A stretch of DNA of 34,400 bases. It comes from Scytonema sp. UIC 10036 (GTDB lineage: Bacteria > Cyanobacteriota > Cyanobacteriia > Cyanobacteriales > Nostocaceae). The notes under the pieces were generated by a model that saw only the letters and a program-made list of their open reading frames with translations, was not told the origin of the DNA and did no database searches. The translations under genes were made by a program, and so were the position numbers. This document shows positions 1 to 7,440 of this stretch, piece by piece. Location of the stretch: NCBI RefSeq assembly GCF_009725235.1, contig NZ_WJFC01000136.1:1-34400 (forward strand), read 5' to 3'. How positions within the stretch are numbered: position 1 is the stretch's first letter; every line of letters begins with the position of its first letter.

Positions 1-608
1 AGTCTCCTCATCCCCTCTTCCTTCAAGCGTTTCCAAGTTGTTAGACAAACTGTTCCACCAGTGGGAATGCTAAATCCTACTTGCCAATCGGGGTTTGTAA
101 AATCTGGAGTCAGGGTGTTTCCTGTTAAACAGCAGGCTTGTACCTGTGGAGTGAGTCCTGCTATAGCTAAAAGGTGAAATAATCCATGTGCCAAATATGC
201 GACGACAGCAGATGGCTCATGACTGGGTAATTCTTCTATGCGGCTGAGGTGTTCGTTAAGTAACTCATACAGTTCTTCTTGAGGTTGCTCGCTTAACGCC
301 TGACACAGTACCACCTCTGCTAAATACTGACTAGCTGCAAGTTTTCCCAAATTTTTTGCCAGTCCTGGGTAACTTTTTATAGTTTGGGCTTGAGTAATTT
401 TGTCAAGCGATCGCCCTTTAGCAATCAATAACTCATTCACCACAAACATTCCACTTCGACCACCCAAACTAGAGTTGTGCTTGCGCGATCCGGGAGCAAC
501 AGCGCGAATCAGACCAAATTCTCGTGTCAAAATTGTCACTAGCCTATCTGATTCTCCTATCGCTTGGGTTTTCAAATTAATTCCAGTCGTTTTATAAGTT
601 TTACTCAT
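1..608 (-). CDS. recO: DNA repair protein RecO, 3' end cut off by the window edge
   Basis: About 202 codons are visible, running off the left edge. RecO helps RecR load RecA on SSB-coated single-stranded DNA in RecFOR recombinational repair. The N-terminus has the RecO OB-fold pattern: [20 protein letters not shown], then a run like [20 protein letters not shown], followed by a helical part around [18 protein letters not shown] at 606-608 is the natural start, because the family's conserved 'T.GI.LK....GE.DRLV' segment follows at once. RecO proteins are usually 240-300 residues, so roughly the last quarter is missing. The gene lies 110 bp downstream of deoC on the same strand and is probably co-transcribed with it. 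Family assignment is from recognised motifs and is fairly sure. Confidence 0.88.
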   Translation of the reverse strand, partial: MSKTYKTTGINLKTQAIGESDRLVTILTREFGLIRAVAPGSRKHNSSLGGRSGMFVVNELLIAKGRSLDKITQAQTIKSYPGLAKNLGKLAASQYLAEVVLCQALSEQPQEELYELLNEHLSRIEELPSHEPSAVVAYLAHGLFHLLAIAGLTPQVQACCLTGNTLTPDFTNPDWQVGFSIPTGGTVCLTTWKRLKEEGMRR

Positions 609-718
609 TTGTACGAGTGTCCTCTGTCATTTGCTCTTTGTCATTTGTCAAGTGTCCTTTGTCCTTTGTAAAAAGATGAGTAACCAATGACTAATGACCA
701 ATGACTAATGACCAATGA
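609..718. repeat. Heptad-repeat foldback between deoC and recO
   Basis: The gap holds degenerate 7-base repeats. The left half has units like GTCCTTT/GTCATTT and the right half has units like CAATGAC/TAATGAC (three near-identical 14-base CAATGACTAATGAC periods at about 684-718). The halves are partly complementary, so the region can fold back on itself. The same element occurs in inverse orientation at 8430-8537. Such short tandem heptads are common between genes in filamentous cyanobacteria. There are no spacers, so it is not CRISPR. Confidence 0.75.
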
Positions 719-1399
719 CTACTTGTTACCATCCAGCCTATCGCGCTGTCGGAGCAATTCAACACTCCGCGAGGTTCCCAACCGAGTAGCTCCCTCTAAT
801 ATCAAGTCTAAAGCTTGTTCAATAGTGCGAATTCCCCCAGAGGCTTTAATTCCTACCCTTTCTCCTGCGACTTGTTTCAAAAGTCTCACATCTGCCAGTG
901 TTGCACCGCCATTCCAACCCGTACTGGTTTTCAGAAATGCCGCCCCAGCATCCATAGCAAGTTCTGCAGCCAGTTTTTTTTCATCATCCGTCAGCAGGTT
1001 GGTTTCCAAAATAACTTTTATTGTTTGCCCAGTTTCTTCACAAATCTCAGCAATTTCCCGATGCACGTCATCACTTTTGCCAGCTTTAAGCCATCCCAAG
1101 TTAATCGTGACATCTAACTCTGTTGCACCATTTTCCACAGCTTCTTGAGCTTCATACAATTTAGTCGCTGAAGTCACCGCGCCTGTAGGAAAGCCAATGA
1201 CTGTACAGACTTTAGGCTGTTTGCCCTGCAAAAGTTCTGCTGCTTGTCTGACGTGTACTGGGTACACACAAACCGCCGCAAAATGAAATCTGTCTGCTTC
1301 TTCACACCATTGCTCTACCTGCTCTGGAGTAGCTGTTGGCATCAACAAAGCATGGTCAATGAATGGCGCAATATCAATGTCTGTATAATCTGCTGCCAT
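719..1399 (-). CDS. deoC: Deoxyribose-phosphate aldolase
   Basis: A 226-residue class I aldolase that splits 2-deoxyribose 5-phosphate into glyceraldehyde 3-phosphate and acetaldehyde in cytosolic deoxynucleoside catabolism. Family signatures are clear: [17 protein letters not shown] near the N-terminus, VIGFPTGA (about 68-74), LDVTIN with Asp96, the Schiff-base lysine Lys157 in AFLKTSTGW, and KASGGIRT with Lys185. Length matches the family. ATG at 1397-1399 gives the expected N-terminus. It precedes recO on the same strand, a gene order I recall from other cyanobacteria. Nothing is missing or broken. Confidence 0.96.
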   Translation of the reverse strand: MAADYTDIDIAPFIDHALLMPTATPEQVEQWCEEADRFHFAAVCVYPVHVRQAAELLQGKQPKVCTVIGFPTGAVTSATKLYEAQEAVENGATELDVTINLGWLKAGKSDDVHREIAEICEETGQTIKVILETNLLTDDEKKLAAELAMDAGAAFLKTSTGWNGGATLADVRLLKQVAGERVGIKASGGIRTIEQALDLILEGATRLGTSRSVELLRQRDRLDGNK

Positions 1400-1854
1400 T
1401 GCTTTTTTCAGTACTCAATTATTAACCTTTATAAAGAAATTTAAAACTCTTTAGATAAATTAAATCATAATTCTTATGAATTTCCGCTAAAGCTTTTTCT
1501 TTTACTTAGTATAATCTATAACTCAATGACCTCTAGAGCGCCATAGGCTTAGAAACCCGATTTATTTCATAAGCCAAGTTTTTGTACTACCAATTTTTCC
1601 TTACACTAACTGCGTTAATCAATACTAAAAATTGTACCGGGTCTTTTCTAATGTAGTATATTTGACTTTCAATTGTTAGAGGCGCTGAGAAGTTAAAAGT
1701 ACTTTCTACTACTATAGCAATCCTATTTGATTTCAGGAATGCACCTAGGGTGGGGACTGCTAGCCCTGTCAAGGTGACGCATAAAATTTTGATTCAGGTG
1801 CATTCCTCATCTTTCTCCTCTGCGTACTCTGCGTACTCTGCGGTTCAAATGCCT
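1400..1854. other. Intergenic region, AT-rich, with short repeats
   Basis: No convincing gene is seen in these 455 bases. It would hold the deoC promoter (deoC reads leftward) and the 3' flank of the methyltransferase gene. It contains the 1735-1807 inverted-repeat element and, at about 1817-1846, a 9-base tandem repeat (CTGCGTACT, three degenerate units) of a kind common in cyanobacterial intergenic DNA. A 61-codon open frame here overlaps the repeat and has no family resemblance. Confidence 0.6.
1735..1807. repeat. 73-bp element bounded by 12-bp perfect inverted repeats
   Basis: AGGAATGCACCT at 1735-1746 is exactly complementary to AGGTGCATTCCT at 1796-1807, enclosing 49 bases that carry a smaller AGGG/CCCT pair. 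It could be a miniature mobile element or a structured intergenic repeat. No target duplication is obvious at its ends. Confidence 0.5.
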
Positions 1855-3000
1855 TTATGTTCCACTTCCTAAAAAACCCAAAATAGTTTGAGCTAAAGCC
1901 TTTGAAGCTAAATAAGGAACACCATTACCAATTGTTTTAAACATATTCGTTAGTGACATAGTGTTTGGCAGTGAAAAACTTGCAGGCAAAGACTGAATTG
2001 CTAAAGCTTCAGCAACAGAAATTCGCCGCATTTTGTAAGGATGTAAATGTACCTCATTGTTGCCGTAGCAAGCTGTGGGAGAATAGCGCCATCTGTGAAG
2101 GCGTTTGTAAGATTTTCTCGAATCATCTCCTTCATCAATAGTAGCGAATTTTTTGATACCTGCCCTTGGTTGAAAATAGTGCAGAGTATTGGGATGGTTC
2201 AGCACATCATTTTTTTTAAACCAGTACTCAACAGTGAGTTCTTGAGGAATACCATCAGGGCAGGGCAAAACAGAGCCTTCTTGAAAGGGTTCGGAACGGC
2301 TCCAGTTATAGGAAAAAACTTTTTCTTTGGGGTACACAATATATTTTTCCCACGGAAAACTCTCTGCGGGAAGGAATTTTTCCCTATTTAATTCTATCCC
2401 CAAACTCTTAGTTAACTCAAGTTGAAATCCGAGGAGAATAATTCTTTCTCTATCTTGCGGAACACCATATTCTATGCTATTTACTAACCTTTCTGTTAGT
2501 ACATAACCAGCTTGGGTTAAATTTTGCTTCAGCCCTTCAAAAAACAAACGATGTTTTTTTGTCCTCCACAAACCCTTAACATTCTCAAACAGAAAAAAAT
2601 CTGGTAAAGCCCTACAAATTAATTCAACATAAGCAGCCGAAAGTTTGCCATTATCTCCAAATTGCCCTCTATTTTTTCCACCAATAGAAAAATCAGGACA
2701 AGGAGGACCACCAATAAATCCCACCACAGTGTTGTTTGCTTGACGGCAATCAGCCACCAATTCACGTAAGCGCAAAATTCCTGCTTCTTCAGTCAGTTGT
2801 GTAACATCGCCTTCTTCCCCTTGATGATATTCGTATTCTGGCGATGAAAGGTTGAGATTAGAACGTGAATAGCGGTATGCCTCCATGAAAGGAGAGAAAA
2901 TTTCATTCACATAAACAATATTGAAACCACTCGTTTCAAAACCTAAATCTAGAAAACCCGAACCAGCAAAAAAGGAAAATATTCTGGGACTAAAATTCAT
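1855..3000 (-). CDS. DNA (cytosine-5-)-methyltransferase
   Basis: A 381-residue C5 methyltransferase that transfers methyl from S-adenosylmethionine to a cytosine in a specific DNA site. Motifs are in canonical order: motif I FSFFAGSGFLDLGFE (8-22), motif IV GGPPCPDFS with catalytic Cys101, motif VI ENV (139-141), motif VIII GVPQDRERIILLGF, and motif X TIGNGVPYLASKAL near the C-terminus. The variable target-recognition region lies between VIII and X. PCPDFS replaces the more usual PCQxFS. ATG at 2998-3000. It is divergent from the unknown gene at 3063, with only 62 bp between starts, an arrangement typical of type II restriction-modification pairs. It could instead be an orphan methyltransferase. 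The recognition site cannot be read from sequence. Confidence 0.93.
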   Translation of the reverse strand: MNFSPRIFSFFAGSGFLDLGFETSGFNIVYVNEIFSPFMEAYRYSRSNLNLSSPEYEYHQGEEGDVTQLTEEAGILRLRELVADCRQANNTVVGFIGGPPCPDFSIGGKNRGQFGDNGKLSAAYVELICRALPDFFLFENVKGLWRTKKHRLFFEGLKQNLTQAGYVLTERLVNSIEYGVPQDRERIILLGFQLELTKSLGIELNREKFLPAESFPWEKYIVYPKEKVFSYNWSRSEPFQEGSVLPCPDGIPQELTVEYWFKKNDVLNHPNTLHYFQPRAGIKKFATIDEGDDSRKSYKRLHRWRYSPTACYGNNEVHLHPYKMRRISVAEALAIQSLPASFSLPNTMSLTNMFKTIGNGVPYLASKALAQTILGFLGSGT

Positions 3001-3062
3001 TTAACAACTGTGACACGCTTTGATAAAATTTAATGACATTTTTTACTTTATCTATTTTTATT

Positions 3063-3584
3063 ATGTCCCCATCCGACTGGGAAAAATTATTGTCTGATAG
3101 CAAAAAAACAGTTGAAATAGTTTGTAAAGGCTTAAGAAATCGTGGTATCAATGCTGGAGAGCCTGTTATGACAGAATTTGGTACTGATGAAGACATTCCG
3201 GTTTATAGCAGCGATGGACAACAAAAGTTATTTTGGATCTCTGTAAAAAGCGTGGCAAGCCGAGTTGAAGATTACCGTGTGCTACCTTTTGGTTACAAAG
3301 CTTGGATGTGTGGTGAAGTTGAAAGTAAACAGTGGGTTAATCCACCATCTGCAATTATTTGGTATTGTACAGAGACGAGGCTTGCGTGGGGTGTAATACC
3401 TCCAAGACGGTTGAGTACCCGTTGGTTTATTTTTCCCGATCGTTGGGGAGCAGTTGTAGACAAGCGCAAAACAAGGCTGTTGGGTAGTACAATATACATC
3501 TACCCTAGCTGGCTTGTGTTACCTGACAACACTGTGAGCAAAGATGAAATCATCGCTTATATTCAGAGGTTAGTTCAGCAATAA
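3063..3584 (+). CDS. Uncharacterised protein; candidate restriction endonuclease partner of the methyltransferase
   Basis: 174 residues from ATG 3063; an in-frame ATG at 3033 would add ten hydrophobic residues. Neither start has a good ribosome site, but MSPSDWEKLLSDSKK reads as a natural helical N-terminus. I do not recognise the family. It has a mixed alpha/beta look with many aromatic residues: EFGTDEDIPVYSSDGQ, then FWISVKSVASR, then WMCGEV and WYCTETRLAWGVIPPRR. An acidic residue followed by a beta-strand ending in 'SVKS' is loosely like a PD-(D/E)xK nuclease core with the second acid replaced. Divergence from the C5 methyltransferase suggests a modification-linked role. That function is inference from position, not from a recognised domain. 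Confidence 0.6.
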   Translation: MSPSDWEKLLSDSKKTVEIVCKGLRNRGINAGEPVMTEFGTDEDIPVYSSDGQQKLFWISVKSVASRVEDYRVLPFGYKAWMCGEVESKQWVNPPSAIIWYCTETRLAWGVIPPRRLSTRWFIFPDRWGAVVDKRKTRLLGSTIYIYPSWLVLPDNTVSKDEIIAYIQRLVQQ

Positions 3585-3687
3585 TTTAGATACTATTGTA
3601 TTAATGTGAATGAAGAATATTGGAATGAGACATTTTGTACCATCAAATAAGGTATACGAGACAGTTAACTAATAAGGAACTTTAACT

Positions 3688-3936
3688 ATGTCTGAACCTT
3701 TTGTAGACCTTGATGAAATTTTCAATCTAGCTGTTCAAGAAACTCAAGAACTGATGAAACACGGGTTTGATTTAAGCGATCCCTGTTTTGTGACTTCATT
3801 GGAATGGTATGCCAATAAATATCCAGAGATAGCGGAACGCTGCAATCAAGCTTTACTAGAACTTATAGATAAGCAAGCTGCTAATTTTCCAAGGCGGGTA
3901 ACTGTCCCTTCTGAAATTGATGTAGATGGATTTTAA
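3688..3936 (+). CDS. Small conserved-looking hypothetical protein
   Basis: 82 residues, acidic and helical, with no signal peptide or membrane segment. It starts at ATG 3688 with a good ribosome site (AAGGA at 3674-3678). The first half (MSEPFVDLDEIFNLAVQETQ) is an acidic helix; the second carries EWYANKYPEIAERCNQAL and a basic FPRRV near the end. I do not recognise the family. It follows the candidate restriction gene by 103 bp on the same strand, so it could belong to the same module as a small regulator or accessory protein, but nothing in the sequence proves it. Confidence 0.6.
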   Translation: MSEPFVDLDEIFNLAVQETQELMKHGFDLSDPCFVTSLEWYANKYPEIAERCNQALLELIDKQAANFPRRVTVPSEIDVDGF

Positions 3937-4137
3937 ATATTAATACATATGAGGAATTAGAAGCTGAGTTAGAAACAATGTTTATATATAGAAGGAAAAC
4001 ATGAAAGCGATCTGTAAACTATTGATAAAGGGCAATGGACGTGCATTGTTGATAATCTTCACATTCTGGAATCAATTGGCAGCAAACATATAACCTACGA
4101 GTACGGTTCTAATTGCGGTAAGTTATATTTTACGTGA
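3936..4137 (+). pseudogene. Possible decayed gene remnant
   Basis: Two short coding-like stretches follow each other in different frames: an acidic helix (TYEELEAELETMFIYRRKT, 3945-4004) and a stretch reading DKGQWTCIVDNLHILESIG then HITYEYG (4024-4137, ending in TGA). Together they look like one small gene broken by a frameshift and stops. The family is not recognised. It could equally be chance open frame in AT-rich DNA. Confidence 0.25.
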
Positions 4138-4209
4138 AAAAGTTTGATACTGCGTCTTTACAAAGAATTGCTATGACCTACAATTGAACTCGGTCTAGGT
4201 TCATAGGAT

Positions 4210-4830
4210 TTACGGTAATTGTTGTTGTATGGATAGCCAAGTATACATTTCTTCATCTAATTTAAATTGATTATTTTGTGATAATAACTGGATAACTAAT
4301 AACTGATTCTTGATTTGCCTTAATTGTCTAACTTCCTCTATTAAGGTGGCAAACTGTTGTTGATTTTGAGTTAGCTCTTTGTACTTATTTGCCATTACAT
4401 CTTTCCAATGTAAAGCTATGCACAATGCTTCTTTAGGTGAAAATTTTAGATTATTTAAGAACCAATTAACAATGCAAGCTCCATCTAGAATTGGATCGCC
4501 AGGAATATAGCCCATTTTCGAGATTGTATATGCTCTGAGCATCATGGCATCAAGTGAAAAAGAATATTTCATATTAGGATGGGTTGCAGCCAAAAAATCA
4601 TAAACAGAAATTGCTACTTTTGCCCAATCCAAATTGGGTGGTTCTTGTTCCCCGAAAGAACTCACAGTTCCTCTTGCCTTGTCAGCTGCCACAATAGCCA
4701 ACCCATCCCAATTAAAATTTTCTGGTATTTGCTGTTTTCCTTGCCAAACACTTTTTAGCCAATCTTGTACTTGAGTCGCCTTTTGTTGTGTGAGGCTATT
4801 TAATAACTTTGTAGCTTCCTCTTCACTCAT
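4210..4830 (-). CDS. Uncharacterised protein, last gene of the GTPase unit
   Basis: 206 residues, soluble and largely helical. ATG at 4828-4830 is preceded on its strand by AGGAG about 12 bases upstream. The N-terminus is an acidic helix with MSEEEATKLLNSLTQQKATQ. The middle carries KYSFSLDAMMLRAYTISKMG and GDPILDGACIVNWFLNNL. The C-terminal third is Q/L-rich and coiled-coil-like (QNQQQFATLIEEVRQLRQIK). I do not recognise the family. It sits 19 bp behind the 126-residue gene and 29 bp after that comes the GTPase block, all on one strand, so it is probably translated from one transcript with them. Its role is unknown. Confidence 0.7.
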   Translation of the reverse strand: MSEEEATKLLNSLTQQKATQVQDWLKSVWQGKQQIPENFNWDGLAIVAADKARGTVSSFGEQEPPNLDWAKVAISVYDFLAATHPNMKYSFSLDAMMLRAYTISKMGYIPGDPILDGACIVNWFLNNLKFSPKEALCIALHWKDVMANKYKELTQNQQQFATLIEEVRQLRQIKNQLLVIQLLSQNNQFKLDEEMYTWLSIQQQLP

Positions 4831-4849
4831 AAAAGTTACTTTCTCCTAC

Positions 4850-5230
4850 TTAGTCGGCAGTATTGACACCTTTAGCCTTGAAAGCGTTTCTTCCAATTTC
4901 TAAACTACTTAAACTTGGTTGGTAGTGTCCACTATGATTGTTGATATTGAGCAAGTAGTAATAGCCGTCAAAGCCAGTAATATCTGCCTCACCCGCAGCT
5001 AGAACAGGTTCCCCATTTGTTAGAACAGTGTGAGATATTTCCTGCCCTTGTACATATTTTGGCACTATAAACAATTCTCTTTCTTGAGTCACTGCCCATT
5101 TTACTGTTCCTGCATTGATTGCTGTTTCAAAGTCGCGATCGCTAACCGTAATTGGTCTAACTTTGAGTTTCCTCGCTGTCGCCAATTCTACAGTCAAGCG
5201 ATCGCTCAATTGATTGGTAAAAATTTGCAC
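4850..5230 (-). CDS. Uncharacterised protein with a polymorphic-toxin-like C-terminal motif
   Basis: 126 residues with a GTG start at 5228-5230, nine bases downstream of the GTPase stop. The second half carries ISHTVLTNGEPVLAAGEAD, then LLNINNHSGHYQPS and an amphipathic end (SLEIGRNAFKAKGV). From memory, the 'ISH.VL..G.PV.AAGEA' and 'NNHSGHY.PS' strings resemble segments near the C-termini of some polymorphic-toxin or filamentous haemagglutinin proteins. No catalytic domain is evident and there is no signal peptide. Whether it is an effector, an immunity-like protein or a housekeeping partner of the GTPase cannot be decided. The open frame and tight packing make the gene itself fairly sure. 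Confidence 0.68.
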   Translation of the reverse strand: MQIFTNQLSDRLTVELATARKLKVRPITVSDRDFETAINAGTVKWAVTQERELFIVPKYVQGQEISHTVLTNGEPVLAAGEADITGFDGYYYLLNINNHSGHYQPSLSSLEIGRNAFKAKGVNTAD

Positions 5231-5239
5231 AACCTTCCA

Positions 5240-6694
5240 CTAAGCAGCAGTCAGTTCAGTTTCAGAGACTTCTGGCACAAGACGCTTTACGCCTTGCTTA
5301 ACAAAGCCCTGTAAGAAACTGATTTGCTGGCTTTGCTGAAACACCCTTTGTAAATTTTGCCCCAACTTATCAAGATTTAACGCAGTTCCAGAATTTGTAG
5401 CTATTTCCTGCTGTTGGAAATATTCAACTAAACTTAATCCCGCCAATCGGGTTAGGTAAGCTGCACTGACTCCTTGTACTAAACCGCCTGCGACAAAAGT
5501 GACAGCATTACTCTTGAGCACGATACCAATTGCTTTGGAAGAAAGTTCCACTAAACCCAGTTTTACCATCAAACTTCCCATTGTTCCCGCTACAGTTTGT
5601 GCTTGTTCCAAGGAAAGTTTTTGGTGGTAGATTCCACCCAAATCCATAACCATTTGGGCATTAATTGCCGCTGTTGCCAGAACATCAAGCGCTGGAACCG
5701 GGTTAGCAAATGCCGCTGCTGCTGCTATCCACTGATATTGTTCAATAATTGGTACGCTGCGATCGCGTCTGATACCATTAAGTAAATCTTTCGCTTCCGC
5801 TTTCAGCAACAACGCTTTCCTCATAGTGGTTCCCCATACGAGTTGCTGTGCTTGCTGTGCCAAAAGTTCACCCAAGTACTGGGTTAACTCTTGAACATCT
5901 GGAGCTGGTACCTCCAGCCATTCTTGTATAGAACCATCTTCTTGGTGTTTGCGTACTTTGATAGCAAGAGGAGATACCGCAGTTGCTACTACAGATAAGG
6001 GTACACGCTGTTTTAGGGACTGCAAGATGCTGACACGTTCATCTGGCAAATACCGATCTTGTTTGTTAAAAACCAAGATTGTGCTTTGGTTTGCACCCTT
6101 TAATTGCTGTAGGGCTTGAAATTCAGTATCTGTTAAATCCCCATTTGTTAGGAATAGAACGATATCAGATTTTTGTGCTTCTACAAAAACATTGGCATCT
6201 GACTTCTCGCCTGCTTCTAAAAACAAAGGAGATGTCTCTTGGAAATGTAGGGATGATATGTATCCTGTCTCTACATTTTGCTCAAGCACCTCAATCAAAG
6301 TCGTTTTACCTACTGACTTGGCACCAGTAACAGTGGCTAGAATCTGTTGCCTATCTAACTCGGCAGTGAGATTTGCAACTTGCTCTTGTTGTAGAGAAGC
6401 GATATGTCGCATCTCCACAGAGTTTTCTGCTTCTTGTGTTAGTTGGTTAACCACAGATTGGGTTTTTGCAATAGTAACCTCTACTGTTTCCCTATCTACA
6501 GGCATACCATTTAGCAGTTGGGAACTATCCTTGGGACGGTTGTTCTTGAACAGCCACAAACCGCCGCCAACTGCTAAGAGACTCAGTAAGCCAAATTCAC
6601 CCATCTGTACCAATGAATCTTGCAAACTGTCTAACATCCAAAGGGAAAAGGACAGTCCCAATCCTCCCACTAAAATTGGTCGCCGCAACTTCAC
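5240..6694 (-). CDS. Membrane-anchored GTPase with C-terminal DUF697 domain
   Basis: 484 residues; GTG start at 6692-6694 with GGAG about ten bases upstream. Two hydrophobic segments (about 6-25 and 34-49) anchor the N-terminus. A helical linker follows to about 118, then the G domain: P-loop GAKSVGKTT (124-132), a sheet around SDIVLFLTNGD, and NKQD (210-213) for guanine specificity. The last 170 residues match DUF697 in my reading, with WIAAAAAFANPVPALDVLAT, then QMVMDLGGIY and Ala/Gly-rich amphipathic helices. Similar GTPases occur throughout cyanobacteria; their cellular role is unclear but they are thought to act at membranes. It heads a three-gene unit with the two following proteins. 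Confidence 0.87.
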   Translation of the reverse strand: MKLRRPILVGGLGLSFSLWMLDSLQDSLVQMGEFGLLSLLAVGGGLWLFKNNRPKDSSQLLNGMPVDRETVEVTIAKTQSVVNQLTQEAENSVEMRHIASLQQEQVANLTAELDRQQILATVTGAKSVGKTTLIEVLEQNVETGYISSLHFQETSPLFLEAGEKSDANVFVEAQKSDIVLFLTNGDLTDTEFQALQQLKGANQSTILVFNKQDRYLPDERVSILQSLKQRVPLSVVATAVSPLAIKVRKHQEDGSIQEWLEVPAPDVQELTQYLGELLAQQAQQLVWGTTMRKALLLKAEAKDLLNGIRRDRSVPIIEQYQWIAAAAAFANPVPALDVLATAAINAQMVMDLGGIYHQKLSLEQAQTVAGTMGSLMVKLGLVELSSKAIGIVLKSNAVTFVAGGLVQGVSAAYLTRLAGLSLVEYFQQQEIATNSGTALNLDKLGQNLQRVFQQSQQISFLQGFVKQGVKRLVPEVSETELTAA

Positions 6695-6849
6695 AAATCT
6701 AGTTCTCCGTAATCTTTGGACCGATTCTTCTTAAGAATAGCTCACAAGCCCGCTTCTCCAAACTCCATTGGCGAATGCACCAATTTTTCTTTACATTCAG
6801 CAACTTGCACATCAAAAACTAAATCGTAAGAAAAAAGCTAATCCCTTAG

Positions 6850-6911
6850 AAAAGTCCGGGAACTTGATTTCTTGTTTCCCCCCTTTCCAAGGGGGGATTA
6901 AGGGGGGTAAA
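6850..6911. repeat. G-run intergenic repeat, copy A
   Basis: Contains AAAGTCCGGGAAC, then CCCCCC and two GGGGGG runs ending in GGGGGGTAA. Copies are present at 18774-18830 (partial) and 26762-26820; the latter shares the longer AAAAGTCCGGGAAC start. The C-runs pair with the G-runs, so each copy can fold. The family is dispersed and non-coding. Confidence 0.7.
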
Positions 6912-6918
6912 CAATACA

Positions 6919-6948
6919 AATCCCTACAATCATACAATTGTAGGGATT
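6919..6948 (-). terminator. Hairpin downstream of the initiator tRNA
   Basis: A perfect 12-bp stem, AATCCCTACAAT / ATTGTAGGGATT, with a 6-base loop starts 15 bases beyond the tRNA 3' end. On the minus strand it is followed by the T-rich stretch TTTGTATTGTTT. It fits a factor-independent terminator for the tRNA. The plus side is also T-rich, so it could work in both directions. Confidence 0.65.
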
Positions 6949-6962
6949 CGTTTATTTTAATT

Positions 6963-7282
6963 TGGTAGCGGGAAGTGGATTTGAACCACTGACCTTCGGG
7001 TTATGCTTACCATCTACAGCTTTCACTGCCTGGATTAACCAGTTTGTGGTCTGGACTGTCCCTTCATCCTCGCCTTTACGTTAGGATGCCTGCCTACCAG
7101 TCTCTACACCTTCCCCATCTCTAGGGCTTGGTTCGGGATTACCGCGCTAATGGCTTCCCCGAGTTTGACAGGTAATCGCACACAAGTTTCCTCGTGTACC
7201 GCCCACTGCAAGACTCACTTTTAAGCGTTTAGCTTGTCTTACGTCTCGAGCCCGACGAGCTACCAGGCTGCTCTATCCCGCG
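6963..7282 (-). tRNA. Initiator tRNA-Met (CAU) interrupted by a group I intron
   Basis: Exon 1 (7249-7282, 34 nt) starts CGCGGGATAGAGCAGCC and ends in the anticodon-stem strand GGGCT. Exon 2 (6963-7005, 43 nt) starts CATAACCCGAAGG, carries the T-arm GGTTCAAATCC, and ends CCCGCTACCA with CCA encoded. Joined they give a 77-nt tRNA. The initiator character is shown by the three G-C pairs closing the anticodon stem (GGG/CCC) and the unpaired C1-A72 at the acceptor end. The intron sits between U33 and C34, just before the anticodon. Group I introns at the initiator tRNA are known in some cyanobacteria, for example Synechocystis. The mature tRNA starts translation with formyl-Met. Confidence 0.95.
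7006..7248 (-). ncRNA. Group I self-splicing intron in the initiator tRNA
   Basis: 243 nt. Exon 1 ends in U and the intron ends in G, as group I splicing requires. On the minus strand conserved core pieces are visible: AATCCCGAACCAAGCCC (P4/Q-like), GTGTAGAGACT (R-like; plus-strand 7099-7109) and GACAGTCC (S-like; plus-strand 7053-7060). AGACT and AGTCC form P7. There is no room for a homing endonuclease and no open frame inside, unlike the Synechocystis copy that I recall encoding one. Confidence 0.9.
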
Positions 7283-7414
7283 TCGCTTCGTCTTCTTCTT
7301 CAGTATAGCAACAGATTTAAAAATTTGACAAGTCCAAATAAAAATTTTTTGGAAAAGTCTGGGGAGCGGGTGCCAGAGGTGGAAAAAGAATGCAATAACA
7401 CCACTCAGTTAACA

Positions 7415-7440
7415 CCCTAACCCCTAACCCCTAACCCCTT
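7415..7440. repeat. Heptad tandem CCCTAAC
   Basis: Between three and four copies of CCCTAAC lie at the 3' end of the asparaginase gene and touch its stop codon. It resembles telomere-like DNA by chance; in this setting it is another short intergenic heptad repeat. Confidence 0.7.

Noticed and set aside
609..718. Possible CRISPR array from regularly spaced short repeats
   Set aside because: Units are 7 bases, directly abutting and degenerate, with no unique spacers; no cas genes are near.
708..1148. 146-codon plus-strand open frame opposite deoC
   Set aside because: It lies wholly antisense to a clear deoC with intact catalytic motifs and begins inside the heptad repeat.
1587..1772. 61-codon minus-strand open frame in the deoC-methyltransferase gap
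   Set aside because: It overlaps the inverted-repeat element, has no ribosome site and no family resemblance.
7415..7440. Telomere-like CCCTAAC repeats
   Set aside because: Only three to four units; other heptads are common in the window and the genome setting is bacterial.
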